NCBI GenBank assembly: GCA_029432775.1
Contig: JAROAZ010000009.1
Coordinates: 124,001-188,000, forward strand
DNA: 64,000 bases
From: Pontiellaceae bacterium B12227
GTDB taxonomy: Bacteria > Verrucomicrobiota > Kiritimatiellia > Kiritimatiellales > Pontiellaceae
Direction: 5' to 3'
The position numbers were made by a program, and so were the translations under genes. Below the pieces are notes generated by a model. The model was given only the letters and a program-made list of their open reading frames with translations, made no database searches and was not told where the DNA came from. Each line of letters opens with the position of its first letter. The stretch's first letter is position 1. This document shows, piece after piece, positions 28,543 through 36,839 of the stretch.

Positions 28543-28619
28543 TAATGTAGACGAGGCATCCTGTCTCGTTGCGATGTGGAGGGTGTGCTCAACGCGGCTG
28601 GAAGCACGCGTCTACATTA
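28543..28619. repeat. 77-bp inverted-repeat element
   Basis: TAATGTAGACG (28543-28553) matches CGTCTACATTA (28609-28619) perfectly. The interior holds two smaller hairpins (ACGAG/CTCGT and GTGCT/AGCAC). It lies between divergent nudC and the DUF2089 gene. The layout is like the 121-bp element at 14952-15072 but the ends differ. Confidence 0.55.
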
Positions 28620-28763
28620 AAGAAGAAGGCGGAACTACCAACTTCTATCCGGAATTGTCCATCTACACCATTAAAAGCTAATCCCCGGGCGATGTTTAAT
28701 ATAATTAAGTAAAATATTGATAAAATTAAAATATGGGTGCATATAGTCAATGTAGGTGAAGTT

Positions 28764-29123
28764 ATGAATGATTTTTCAGCTAAGTGTAATAGTTGTGGTG
28801 GGGCTCTTGCGATCAGCGAGCTGAAATGCCGTGATTGTGATCTGACCCTTAGCGGGACGGTCGATCTTCCGCGCCTGGCTAGATTGCCGTCGGAGGATCG
28901 TGAATTTATTGAATTGTTTGTGTTGGCGGGGGGATCTCTCAAAGAAGTGGGGAAGCACCTGAAGCTGTCATATCCGACGGTACGGAACCGGTTGGATAAG
29001 GTTATTGCTAATCTAAAGCAATTGGATGAGGACAAGCGACTGGCGCGTGCGGAAATTATTGATGCGCTGGAGCGCGGGGATATTTCGAGTGACACGGCGC
29101 TGGAGCGTTTGAGTAAAATCTAG
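28764..29123 (+). CDS. DUF2089-family zinc-ribbon/HTH protein
   Basis: A 119-residue protein with an N-terminal zinc ribbon (CNSCGGAL and LKCRDCDLTL) and a helix-turn-helix (LKEVGKHLKLSYPTVRNRLDKVI), followed by a short acidic helical end (ALERGDISSDTALERLSKI) resembling SHOCT-type tails. This is the DUF2089 layout, taken to be a transcription factor. AGGTGA at 28754 precedes ATG 28764. It starts an operon with the large membrane protein 13 bp downstream and probably controls it. The upstream 80 bp are very AT-rich. Confidence 0.82.
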   Translation: MNDFSAKCNSCGGALAISELKCRDCDLTLSGTVDLPRLARLPSEDREFIELFVLAGGSLKEVGKHLKLSYPTVRNRLDKVIANLKQLDEDKRLARAEIIDALERGDISSDTALERLSKI

Positions 29124-29136
29124 AAAAGGGGATGGG

Positions 29137-31785
29137 ATGGACTTCTTTACTCAGTTAGAGATGGATCGCATTGGCAGGGTAATTGGATGTATCAGGGATA
29201 TTTTTCCGTGGATCAGCCTGTTGGTGCTTTTGGTAACAACCATTGCCGTTGCATTGTCGGAAAAACGGAGACGGTCACTCGTGCTGGAACTTTCGGCGGA
29301 AGAGGAGCGGATCGAAGGCCTGGATATTGACTCTGAAGAAAAGGACCGATTGTTCAAAGCGATCGCTCCACTCCCGGAATCACGTGAGGCCTATCCTTTG
29401 CCCGACCTGTCTTTACGCCTGATCTCGGCATTGGCAAAAGTTTTTGGATTCCTGAAAATCGTTCTGCTGCTGGGGACGGCCTATGGCATGCTGCAGATTG
29501 CCCGGATGCCGGATGCTCAGTGGAACTGTGATCATCCCGTTTTAACCGTTCTGTGGCTTAGTTTATTCGTGGTCTTTGCTCTGTTGCAGATCGTGGCTTC
29601 TACGAGAGTAACCCGCGGGAGAAACTGGGCGCGCCGTTTTCTGATTGTTATGGCGGTTCTTGATATCGGTTCTACTTCCGGAACGGGAATGCCCTTTGAA
29701 GTTCTTTGGCGGGGCGTTTTAATCGCGATGTCCGTGTACACCTTATGGGTGTTGCTGCTTCGCAAATATGCGCAGGGCGCTTTAATGCACGAATTCAGAA
29801 CCACCCGCATCTGGCAGAAGGTGGCGGTTATCGTTCTATGCCTACTTTCTTTATTACAAACACCCTTTCAATTCCGAGGGAACGTAACGCTGAATAATTC
29901 TTTCAGAAACATTGAATTTTCTTTTGCAACAGGAGGAGGGGGGACCATGTTTCCTGTCCGCCGCGTGGTTCTGCAGGCCGGCGATTCCAGTGCTGAAACA
30001 TGGAGGTTGATGGAGGAACTCAGTCAGGCGCTGGACACTCAAACGGAGTTAATCGAATTTGGGAAATCTGTGCGCTCGCCATTGAAGGTAACCGACCTGT
30101 ATCTGCTGATCTGCAAAACCGTCGATGTTGATAAAGAAAAGCCACCGGCGCGGGAACAGCAAATACCCCGCGAGGTCCTGAAGCTCATTGCAAAAGATAA
30201 TCCGGAGGTCGCCTCCCATTTTCTTCCCCAGCAGAGGGGGGATAAAGAGATTGCATTCGAAATTGAAACGATCTTACACCGTCCGTCATCGCTTCGACCA
30301 CGTTGGCGAGTTAAAACAAAGCAGGTTAATGATTCGGATCTACGTTTTAATGTTAAAGCCGAATATTCCAAGGGTGCCCTGGACGAGATCCTTGAAGACA
30401 TCCGGAATTCTGTCGCGAAAGCTGTGAATGAATATATTGCAGACCGGAACAGGGAGTCGATGATTACGGAGCTTCCTGATGTGTTGGCCGCAGTTGATGA
30501 GCCGTTTCCGATTCCGGAATATGAGTTTATGTCCAATGCGGTTTTATTGGCCCGAACCTATTTGCCGGATGCCGAGATCAACCTTTACCGACTAGGCGAC
30601 TTTTCAGCCGAAACCGTGAGTTCGGTTTCGAACCAGCTGATCAGTACGGGATGGAAGCACGATTGGAACAACAGATTTGAGCATACAAACCGGTATGCCG
30701 TCATCCGGGGACCTAAAGTGTTTCATGGCCAGCATGATTTGCCGCATGTGTACTTCATCGATGCACAATGCCGGAAGGTGGATCTGACCGAAGAGTATCT
30801 CGCAGATTTCTGTCAGACTCGATTCGGGGAATTTATTGAAATATTCCAGCCCAGGTCGGTTTCAGCAGCGGTATATCGGGAATCAATGGACGCTTACCTT
30901 AAAAAGCCTGCGCTGACGGCGAAGGAGCTCTTGGCGGTGTATCAAAATATTTCGAACTGGGATGCATTTAAATCCCGACGGCCGGAGTTGCTTTTCCGGT
31001 TTGCTGAACAACTGTATGGAGAACCTGCCCCTGAGGAGACCTTTGAGCTTTATTCTGCACTGGGTAAGGAAATTACCGTTGAGCGAAGCGCTGATCCCGT
31101 TTATGCGGAAATTGAAAAGCTCTATGCCGACCGAATAATCCACCTGGAACTGGTGGAAGATACCAATGGATTAAAACGGGTGGAGGGGATGATCTCCGGG
31201 TTGGATCAGCCGCGCCTGATTACCTTCAGCAAGCCGGCAGATGATTCGGTGAATGGCCGAGAGGTTCTACCCTACTTTTTCATGGGTCATGTAGAAATGT
31301 TGGATGATGGTCAGATTAAAAGCCTGTATTGGGCGCCTAATGGTCGCGGCAGCTCAACGGGGAAAAAGCTGAGTGCGAGCTATATTAAAAAACAGCATTT
31401 CAGTGCAGAGTTTTCCGGCGGAGAAAGTTTTGGGTCCTTGGATCCCTGGGGATCTCAGGAGGCGATGGAAAAGCGGATGAAGTCGGGGGATCTGCTCGTT
31501 GTGTATGAGTTTTTGTCCGAGTCCAATGAGCTGAGTTTAAATATGGTGCTAAATGATGATGCGATGACGTTGTGCCGAACCGCAGACGGACAGTATCAGC
31601 TGGATGATGTCTTGATGATGCCGGAAGAGCTTGCTTTGGCGCTGCAGGAGGAACGGGCGAAGGAAAATGGTTTGGGAGTGATAGCGTATTTTTCAAAAGA
31701 GGATAAAAAGGCCTTCTGGAAGGATGTATCCCGCAGTCAACGCCCCGTATGGATCAGGTATGAAGATCCTGTCGTAGGTAAATAA
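29137..31785 (+). CDS. Large membrane protein of unknown function, downstream of DUF2089 regulator
   Basis: An 882-residue protein not recognised as a known family. Hydrophobic segments lie at about 22-42, 105-123, 135-153, 165-180, 185-205 and 228-246. The remaining ~630 residues are soluble with no evident catalytic motif; acidic patches and alternating hydrophobic residues suggest several mixed alpha/beta domains. The pairing with a DUF2089 regulator suggests an envelope sensing or stress role, which is only inference. It converges on queA with 6 bp between stops. No palindrome copy in its 2.6 kb. Confidence 0.75.
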   Translation: MDFFTQLEMDRIGRVIGCIRDIFPWISLLVLLVTTIAVALSEKRRRSLVLELSAEEERIEGLDIDSEEKDRLFKAIAPLPESREAYPLPDLSLRLISALAKVFGFLKIVLLLGTAYGMLQIARMPDAQWNCDHPVLTVLWLSLFVVFALLQIVASTRVTRGRNWARRFLIVMAVLDIGSTSGTGMPFEVLWRGVLIAMSVYTLWVLLLRKYAQGALMHEFRTTRIWQKVAVIVLCLLSLLQTPFQFRGNVTLNNSFRNIEFSFATGGGGTMFPVRRVVLQAGDSSAETWRLMEELSQALDTQTELIEFGKSVRSPLKVTDLYLLICKTVDVDKEKPPAREQQIPREVLKLIAKDNPEVASHFLPQQRGDKEIAFEIETILHRPSSLRPRWRVKTKQVNDSDLRFNVKAEYSKGALDEILEDIRNSVAKAVNEYIADRNRESMITELPDVLAAVDEPFPIPEYEFMSNAVLLARTYLPDAEINLYRLGDFSAETVSSVSNQLISTGWKHDWNNRFEHTNRYAVIRGPKVFHGQHDLPHVYFIDAQCRKVDLTEEYLADFCQTRFGEFIEIFQPRSVSAAVYRESMDAYLKKPALTAKELLAVYQNISNWDAFKSRRPELLFRFAEQLYGEPAPEETFELYSALGKEITVERSADPVYAEIEKLYADRIIHLELVEDTNGLKRVEGMISGLDQPRLITFSKPADDSVNGREVLPYFFMGHVEMLDDGQIKSLYWAPNGRGSSTGKKLSASYIKKQHFSAEFSGGESFGSLDPWGSQEAMEKRMKSGDLLVVYEFLSESNELSLNMVLNDDAMTLCRTADGQYQLDDVLMMPEELALALQEERAKENGLGVIAYFSKEDKKAFWKDVSRSQRPVWIRYEDPVVGK

Positions 31786-31791
31786 ATTTTC

Positions 31792-32823
31792 CTAAAGAAT
31801 CAGCATGCAGTCGCCATAGCTGAAGAAACGGTATTTTTCCTCTACCGCAATTTTGTAGGCCTTGAGCATGAGGTCGCGGTCGGCGAAGGCGGACATCATC
31901 ATGAGCAGGGTTGATTTCGGCAGGTGGAAGTTGGTGAGGATGGCATCCACGTGCAGGAACTCGTAGGGCGGGTAGATGAAAATGTTGGTGGAGCCTTCTG
32001 CACTTCCAAGGATTGGAAGACTTTCGAGCGTCCGGACGCTGGTAGAGCCGACGGCGACAATTTTTCCTCCGTTTTTACGGGCATTGGAAATCGTTGCTGC
32101 GGCTTCTTCCGATACCTGATAGCGCTCGTGGTGCATTTCGTGGTCGGTGATGATTTCCGCAGAAACGGGGCGGAAGGTGCCGAGGCCGACGTGCAGAGTG
32201 AGCTCGGCTTTGGAAACGCCCTGTTTTTCCAGGGTTTGGAACAATTCGGGCGTAAAGTGGAGTCCGGCCGTGGGGGCCGCGGCGGCGCCGGGCTCGGAGG
32301 CATAGACCGTCTGATACCGGTTTTTGTCCTCTTCGATCTGCTCGGGCGTCTGTTCCTTGCGGGCAATATAGGGAGGCAGGGGCGGGACCCCCTCTTCGTC
32401 GAGCACTTCCATGAGCGGTCGGTTGGATTCAATTTTGAGGAGCGCTTCGCCCTGTTCACCGTTTTCAAGCATGGTGGCGGTGGCTTTGCCGGAGCAGAGG
32501 GAAAGTACATCGCCCACCTTGGGACGGCGGGAGGTTTTCATGAGAACTTTCCAAACCTTGGAAGCCGTTTCCTCCAGCAGGAGCAGCTCGATCTTGCCGC
32601 CGGAGGCTTTTTTGCCGAATACACGGGCCGGAATGACTTTCGTATTGTTGACGACCAGCACATCGGGTTCGCGGAGGTATTCCACAATATCGGTTATATG
32701 GCGGTGTTCAATAGCGCCGGAGTCGCGGTGCAACACCATCATTCGCGCCAGCTCCCTCCGTTCGGGCGGGTGCTGCGCGATGAGCTCGGGCGGCAGATCG
32801 TAGTTGAATAGGTCGGTTTTCAT
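31792..32823 (-). CDS. queA: S-adenosylmethionine:tRNA ribosyltransferase-isomerase QueA
   Basis: A 343-residue enzyme that transfers and isomerises the ribosyl part of SAM to make epoxyqueuosine at the wobble base of tRNAs with GUN anticodons. Start MKTDLFNYDLPPELIAQHPPE and the motifs VLVVNNTKVIPARVFG, GAAAAPTAGLHFTPEL, HVGLGTFRPV and HLPKSTLLMMMSAF are diagnostic. Palindrome copies at 32004 and 32549 (exact) and 32227 make this one of the densest genes for that repeat. No other queuosine gene is adjacent. Confidence 0.96.
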   Translation of the reverse strand: MKTDLFNYDLPPELIAQHPPERRELARMMVLHRDSGAIEHRHITDIVEYLREPDVLVVNNTKVIPARVFGKKASGGKIELLLLEETASKVWKVLMKTSRRPKVGDVLSLCSGKATATMLENGEQGEALLKIESNRPLMEVLDEEGVPPLPPYIARKEQTPEQIEEDKNRYQTVYASEPGAAAAPTAGLHFTPELFQTLEKQGVSKAELTLHVGLGTFRPVSAEIITDHEMHHERYQVSEEAAATISNARKNGGKIVAVGSTSVRTLESLPILGSAEGSTNIFIYPPYEFLHVDAILTNFHLPKSTLLMMMSAFADRDLMLKAYKIAVEEKYRFFSYGDCMLIL

Positions 32824-32876
32824 CTGATAGTTTCTCTAAACCGCAGAAGGATACGTAACCGCAGAGGGAAATAAAG

Positions 32877-33515
32877 ATGAAACTGACCACGACTTCCAAC
32901 CATCGGAACGGATTCACCCTGATCGAACTGATGGTGGTGATCGCCATTATCGGCATACTTTTCACTCTCGTTTCTCCACAGATTGGAAAAGCGCGATTGC
33001 GCGGCAAGCTGACCCAGCAGGCGCATCATGCCAAATCGATCGTGGAAGCGATCATTGCCAGCGAATCGAGCAGTAAATTTTCAACCGGCTGGCCGAGCAG
33101 CTCGGACACGAACACCGCCAGTTCGACGGAATATCTCGTTTCTCTGGTAGAGGGCGGCTATCTGGATGTGGATTATGCCTTTTTTGCCGGCCCGAACATG
33201 CGTCCGGCGATTGATCAGGACGATTTCGAGAATAATCCGGACGAGTGCAACGCCTGGTGCATCATTCTTGATTTAAATGATGCCACGCCGGGAAACCTTC
33301 CCGCGGTGTATATGCGTAACTACAGCATTTCAGCGGCTGAGTTTTCCGATGAACACATTCCGACCGGCCTGAAAGGTTTTGCTTTTGCCACAAAAAACGG
33401 GGAAGCCGTGGTGGTGCAGCAGGGGGATATGGATGATTCGGAGGCATTTGACTCCATTTTCAATCTTGAAAAACTCAATGATATTGAGGGGCTGACGGTC
33501 ATGGAGCCGCAATAG
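32877..33515 (+). CDS. Type II secretion/pilin-like protein (prepilin)
   Basis: A 212-residue protein with a class III signal: short basic leader, then G followed by FTLIELMVVIAIIGILFTLV, where a prepilin peptidase would cut before Phe and methylate it. Such single pseudopilins are numerous in PVC genomes, often as variable surface or secretion components. The mature part is acidic with two cysteines (NPDECNAWC). No pilus or secretion genes are adjacent. A near-palindrome (32894-32908) overlaps the leader. It is followed by a clear terminator. Confidence 0.87.
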   Translation: MKLTTTSNHRNGFTLIELMVVIAIIGILFTLVSPQIGKARLRGKLTQQAHHAKSIVEAIIASESSSKFSTGWPSSSDTNTASSTEYLVSLVEGGYLDVDYAFFAGPNMRPAIDQDDFENNPDECNAWCIILDLNDATPGNLPAVYMRNYSISAAEFSDEHIPTGLKGFAFATKNGEAVVVQQGDMDDSEAFDSIFNLEKLNDIEGLTVMEPQ

Positions 33516-33535
33516 GTCGAAAAGTGTTTTCAACA

Positions 33536-33569
33536 AAACCTCCGTTGGGTATGTTCCGCGGAGGTTTTT
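33536..33569 (+). terminator. Rho-independent terminator of the pilin-like gene
   Basis: AAACCTCCG (33536-33544) pairs with CGGAGGTTT (33559-33567) and runs into T residues, 20 bp after the stop. It separates the gene from purD. Confidence 0.85.
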
Positions 33570-33597
33570 GATTATTAGCTTTTTAGGAGAGAACGAA

Positions 33598-34893
33598 ATG
33601 AAAATATTGGTTGTGGGCAACGGCGGACGCGAGCATACGCTGGCCTGGAAACTGGCAAACGACAGCGCCAAACCTGAAATTTACTGTACGCCCGGCAATG
33701 CGGGCACCGCCGAACTGGGGACCAACCTGAACTTCGGAGCCACTGATCTGGATGGTATTCAGGGCTGGTGCGCTGAAAATAAGCCCGATCTGGTGGTTAT
33801 TGGCCCGGAAGCACCGCTTTGCGCGGGGCTGACGGATCTGCTGGAAGCCGACGGCATCCGGGTGTTCGGGCCGAATAAAGCCGCGGCCGAAATGGAAGGA
33901 TCCAAACAGTTTGCCAAGGAAATCATGAAAGCCGGCGGCGTTCCGACCTCGGCCTATGAAACCTTTACCGATCCGGACAAAGCCTGTGCGTATGTCCGCG
34001 AGCGGGGCGCCCCCATCGTGATCAAAGCCGACGGCCTGGCGGCCGGTAAGGGCGTTACGGTTGCTGAAACCGTTGAGCAGGCGGAAGCAGCCATTAAGGA
34101 TGCGCTGGAAGGCAATGCGTTCGGCGATGCCGGCAGCCGCGTGGTAATCGAAGATTTCCTCGTGGGCGAAGAAGCCTCCATTCTGGCGCTGATTGACGGC
34201 GAAAATGTGGTCATGCTGGCCTCCTCGCAGGACCACAAACGTATTTTTGAAAAGGACGGAGGTCCGAACACGGGCGGCATGGGCGCCTATTCGCCGGCAT
34301 CGATCGTGACGGACACGGTTTTGAAGAAGGTGAAGGAAGAGGTCTATGACCGGACGCTGGCTGAGCTCAAGAAGCGCGGCATCACCTATAAGGGCGTGTT
34401 GTATGCCGGCTTGATGATCGAAAACGACCAGCCGAGCGTGGTGGAATTCAACTGCCGCTTCGGCGATCCGGAAACGCAGTGTGTGCTGGCCCGCTGGGAC
34501 GGGGACATGCTTCCGGCCATTAACGGCGTGATTGACGGAAACCTCTCGGAAGACATGATTTCATGGAAAGACGAGTTCAGCGCGTGTGTGGTGATGGTGG
34601 CCGGTGGTTATCCCGGCGACTATGCAAAGGGTGATGAAATCCAGAACCTGGATAAAGCCAATGCGGTTGATGATACCATTGTTTTCCATGCCGGGACGGC
34701 ACTTGAAGGCGATAAGGTGGTTACTGCCGGCGGCCGCGTTTTGGGTGTTACCTCGTTGGGGCATGATGTTGAGGATGCGCTTTCCAAGGCGTACATTGCG
34801 GTTGAGACCATCAGCTTTAAGGGCGCGTTTTATCGCAACGACATTGCGCACCGGGAACTGAAGCGCCTGGGCATCGATTTTAATAACGAATAG
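33598..34893 (+). CDS. purD: Phosphoribosylamine-glycine ligase PurD
   Basis: A 431-residue ATP-grasp enzyme for the second step of purine synthesis (phosphoribosylamine + glycine + ATP to GAR). Start MKILVVGNGGREHTLAWKL and the motifs VVIGPEAPLCAGL, VIKADGLAAGKGV, DHKRIFEKDGGPNTGGMGAYSPA and EFNCRFGDPETQ are diagnostic. AGGAGA lies 7 bp before ATG 33598. It forms an operon with purE, 11 bp downstream. Confidence 0.97.
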   Translation: MKILVVGNGGREHTLAWKLANDSAKPEIYCTPGNAGTAELGTNLNFGATDLDGIQGWCAENKPDLVVIGPEAPLCAGLTDLLEADGIRVFGPNKAAAEMEGSKQFAKEIMKAGGVPTSAYETFTDPDKACAYVRERGAPIVIKADGLAAGKGVTVAETVEQAEAAIKDALEGNAFGDAGSRVVIEDFLVGEEASILALIDGENVVMLASSQDHKRIFEKDGGPNTGGMGAYSPASIVTDTVLKKVKEEVYDRTLAELKKRGITYKGVLYAGLMIENDQPSVVEFNCRFGDPETQCVLARWDGDMLPAINGVIDGNLSEDMISWKDEFSACVVMVAGGYPGDYAKGDEIQNLDKANAVDDTIVFHAGTALEGDKVVTAGGRVLGVTSLGHDVEDALSKAYIAVETISFKGAFYRNDIAHRELKRLGIDFNNE

Positions 34894-34904
34894 GAGAATA
34901 AATT

Positions 34905-35420
34905 ATGGCAGCTAAGAAAAAGCCTACCGTAGCAATCGTAATGGGTAGCAAGACCGACTGGCCCGTGATGGAATTCACGCGCAACACGCTGAAAGAGTTC
35001 GGCATCGAAAGCACCGTTAAGGTGATGTCTGCACACCGCACACCGCACGAAGCGGTCGAGTTTGCGGAAGGTGCCGCCAAGAACGGCTATAAAGTAATCA
35101 TTGGCGCGGCCGGCGGAGCGGCGCACCTGTGCGGTGTTCTGGCGGGACACACCATCCTTCCGGTAGTCGGTGTTCCGGTTAAGGGCTGGGCGCTCGACGG
35201 AATGGATTCCCTGCTATCCACTGTACAGATGCCCAAGGGCGTTCCGGTGGCTACCGTGGCAATCGGCAAAGCCGGAGCCATTAATGCGGCCATTCTTGCG
35301 GTTCAGATGATGGCTATTGGCGATCCGGCGCTGAAGCGCAAGCTGACAGCATTTAAGAAGAGCATGGCCGCGGAAGTCATCGCCGCCGATGCCGAGCTTC
35401 AGAAAGAGCTCGAAGGCTAA
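34905..35420 (+). CDS. purE: N5-carboxyaminoimidazole ribonucleotide mutase PurE (class I)
   Basis: A 171-residue purine enzyme converting N5-CAIR to CAIR. Motifs VMGSKTDWPVM, SAHRTPHEAVEF, GAAGGAAHLCGVLAGHT, and DSLLSTVQMPKGVPVATVAIG with the conserved GVPV are present. It normally needs PurK, which is not next to it. Second gene of the purDE operon, followed by a strong terminator built from two palindrome copies. Confidence 0.96.
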   Translation: MAAKKKPTVAIVMGSKTDWPVMEFTRNTLKEFGIESTVKVMSAHRTPHEAVEFAEGAAKNGYKVIIGAAGGAAHLCGVLAGHTILPVVGVPVKGWALDGMDSLLSTVQMPKGVPVATVAIGKAGAINAAILAVQMMAIGDPALKRKLTAFKKSMAAEVIAADAELQKELEG

Positions 35421-35452
35421 GCCTGCTGATTCGTCACGTTTGAGTCGTGATT

Positions 35453-35490
35453 ATCCAATGGTTGGAAGTTTCCAACCATTGGATTTTTTT
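35453..35490 (+). terminator. Terminator made of two inverted palindrome copies, after purE
   Basis: ATCCAATGGTTGGAA (35453-35467) and TTCCAACCATTGGAT (35470-35484) form a perfect 15-bp stem with a 2-base loop, followed by six T. Each arm is a one-base variant of the TTCCAANNNTTGGAA repeat. Confidence 0.92.
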
Positions 35491-35501
35491 GTGCTCAGGT
35501 T

Positions 35502-35690
35502 TTACTTTTCCACGCCGAATTTACCGAGGATCTTTTCCATCAGGCACCATTTGGTGATGCCGGACTGGAGCAGGTTGGCCCCGACAAATACCGTGAACCA
35601 CAGCCAGTTTTGATTTACGTAATAGGCGAGCGCCAGTGATATCAGAATAAATGAACCGGCGATGATGCGAATCATATTTTCCATTTTCAT
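35502..35690 (-). CDS. Small DUF2892/YgaP-type membrane protein
   Basis: A 62-residue protein with two transmembrane segments (IAGSFILISLALAYY and FTVFVGANLLQSGI) and the terminal CLMEKILGKFG, typical of DUF2892 (YgaP_TM) proteins, which often accompany rhodaneses. Here the rhodanese genes are 17 kb away. It ends near the purE terminator from the other side. Confidence 0.8.
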   Translation of the reverse strand: MKMENMIRIIAGSFILISLALAYYVNQNWLWFTVFVGANLLQSGITKWCLMEKILGKFGVEK

Positions 35691-35840
35691 TACTCAATCC
35701 TCCAAGGGTTGGAAGAATAGGTAAAATACGGGTGGTTGTGTAGTTGTTTTTGGCGCTGATTTGTGATGCTTGAGTCGTGAATCTCCAAGGGTTGTTTCGA
35801 CTATAGGTTTTTATTCACGCCTCACGTTCAATCGTCATGT

Positions 35841-36791
35841 CTACAGCTGCTCCCAGAAACCGCGCGGTCCCTGGCTGATTCGCCAGAAGGCGATGCCGCG
35901 GACGGGGCGGGATCCGTAGAGGTCCATTTTTGCGTTGAGTGACGGCATCGACTCGAAATGCACGTTCATGGTGACGTTGGTGGTGTAGGAATAGCTGCCA
36001 CCGTTTTCCGGGGTGCTCTCCAACTGGGCACCCCGTTTGCGAAGGTCGGTCCATATTTCCGGATTGCGCATGGCGGCCGCGGTTTTCTCTTTCTGCCAGG
36101 AGCGCCCGTAGAGCGGGATGCCCATTACAATTTTTTCGGCAGGGATGGTCTGCAATGCGTAGTCGTAGATTTTGCTGCACCAGGGCAGGGAGGCGATGGG
36201 GCCGTGGCCGCCGCCGCGGTAGTGTTCGTCGTAGGCCATGATGATGACGCGGTCGGCAACTTTTCCAATGAACGGATAGTCGAAAGCATCCGCCGGGTTT
36301 TTCTTTTTATGATCCGCCCAGCGGGCCATCACGGCTACGCTGAATATCTTGTCTTTCGGCAGGGCATTCTTTACGGCCAGGAGAAATTTAAGGTAGTAGG
36401 CTTTGTCTTTCGAGCTTACGCTTTCGATATCGATTTGCACGCCGTCGAACGGTCCGCACCGGTCCACGATGCCGTCAATGATCCTTTGGCGGAAGGGGAG
36501 CTTCGGGTCGAGGTAGATATGGGCAAGCGTGGTGCTCCAGGGAATGGTAATGACTAGGTGGTAGCGCGTGTCCGGGGTGGTTCCGGGAAGCGTGGGAGGA
36601 GACAGGTGCCCGCCGGACAGGTTGCCGTCGCCATCCACAGCCGCACTGAAGCAGCCAATGTCCGTGATCGGGGACGAGGCCGGAAAATATTTTTCTTCGC
36701 CTTTCATCAAATAGGCCCAGGTTTCGTTGAACCGGGCACTGCTTGTGATGACCGCAGAGAGAGTGAACAGGATGGCTATCAATAGTTTCAT
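35841..36791 (-). CDS. Secreted glycoside hydrolase family 18 protein
   Basis: A 316-residue exported protein (signal KLLIAILFTLSAVITSSA). The GH18 catalytic motif DxxDxDxE is present as FDGVQIDIES, with the substrate-side MAYDEHYRGGG and GIPLYGRSW. GH18 enzymes cleave chitin or related N-acetylglucosamine chains; this short form resembles spore/peptidoglycan-type GH18 (YaaH-like) without carbohydrate-binding modules. A 13-bp inverted repeat covers its start codon (36785-36819), and TTGACA lies on the minus strand just upstream. Probably monocistronic. Confidence 0.87.
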   Translation of the reverse strand: MKLLIAILFTLSAVITSSARFNETWAYLMKGEEKYFPASSPITDIGCFSAAVDGDGNLSGGHLSPPTLPGTTPDTRYHLVITIPWSTTLAHIYLDPKLPFRQRIIDGIVDRCGPFDGVQIDIESVSSKDKAYYLKFLLAVKNALPKDKIFSVAVMARWADHKKKNPADAFDYPFIGKVADRVIIMAYDEHYRGGGHGPIASLPWCSKIYDYALQTIPAEKIVMGIPLYGRSWQKEKTAAAMRNPEIWTDLRKRGAQLESTPENGGSYSYTTNVTMNVHFESMPSLNAKMDLYGSRPVRGIAFWRISQGPRGFWEQL

Positions 36792-36819
36792 GCACCCACG
36801 GTATGCGGGTGCATGAAAC
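36785..36819. promoter_or_regulatory. 13-bp perfect inverted repeat over the GH18 start
   Basis: GTTTCATGCACCC (36785-36797) and GGGTGCATGAAAC (36807-36819) are perfect complements with a 9-base spacer. The left arm covers the GH18 ATG. On the minus strand TTGACA, 17 bases, TACCGT overlaps the right arm, so this could be an operator over a sigma-70-type promoter. It has no T-run, which disfavours a terminator for the gene ending at 36840. Confidence 0.55.
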
Positions 36820-36839
36820 CTGTCAAGGATGGGGGCGGC

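Noticed and set aside
29137..29160. A promoter between the DUF2089 gene and the membrane protein gene
   Set aside because: Only 13 bp separate the genes and no promoter-like sequence is present, so co-transcription is simpler.
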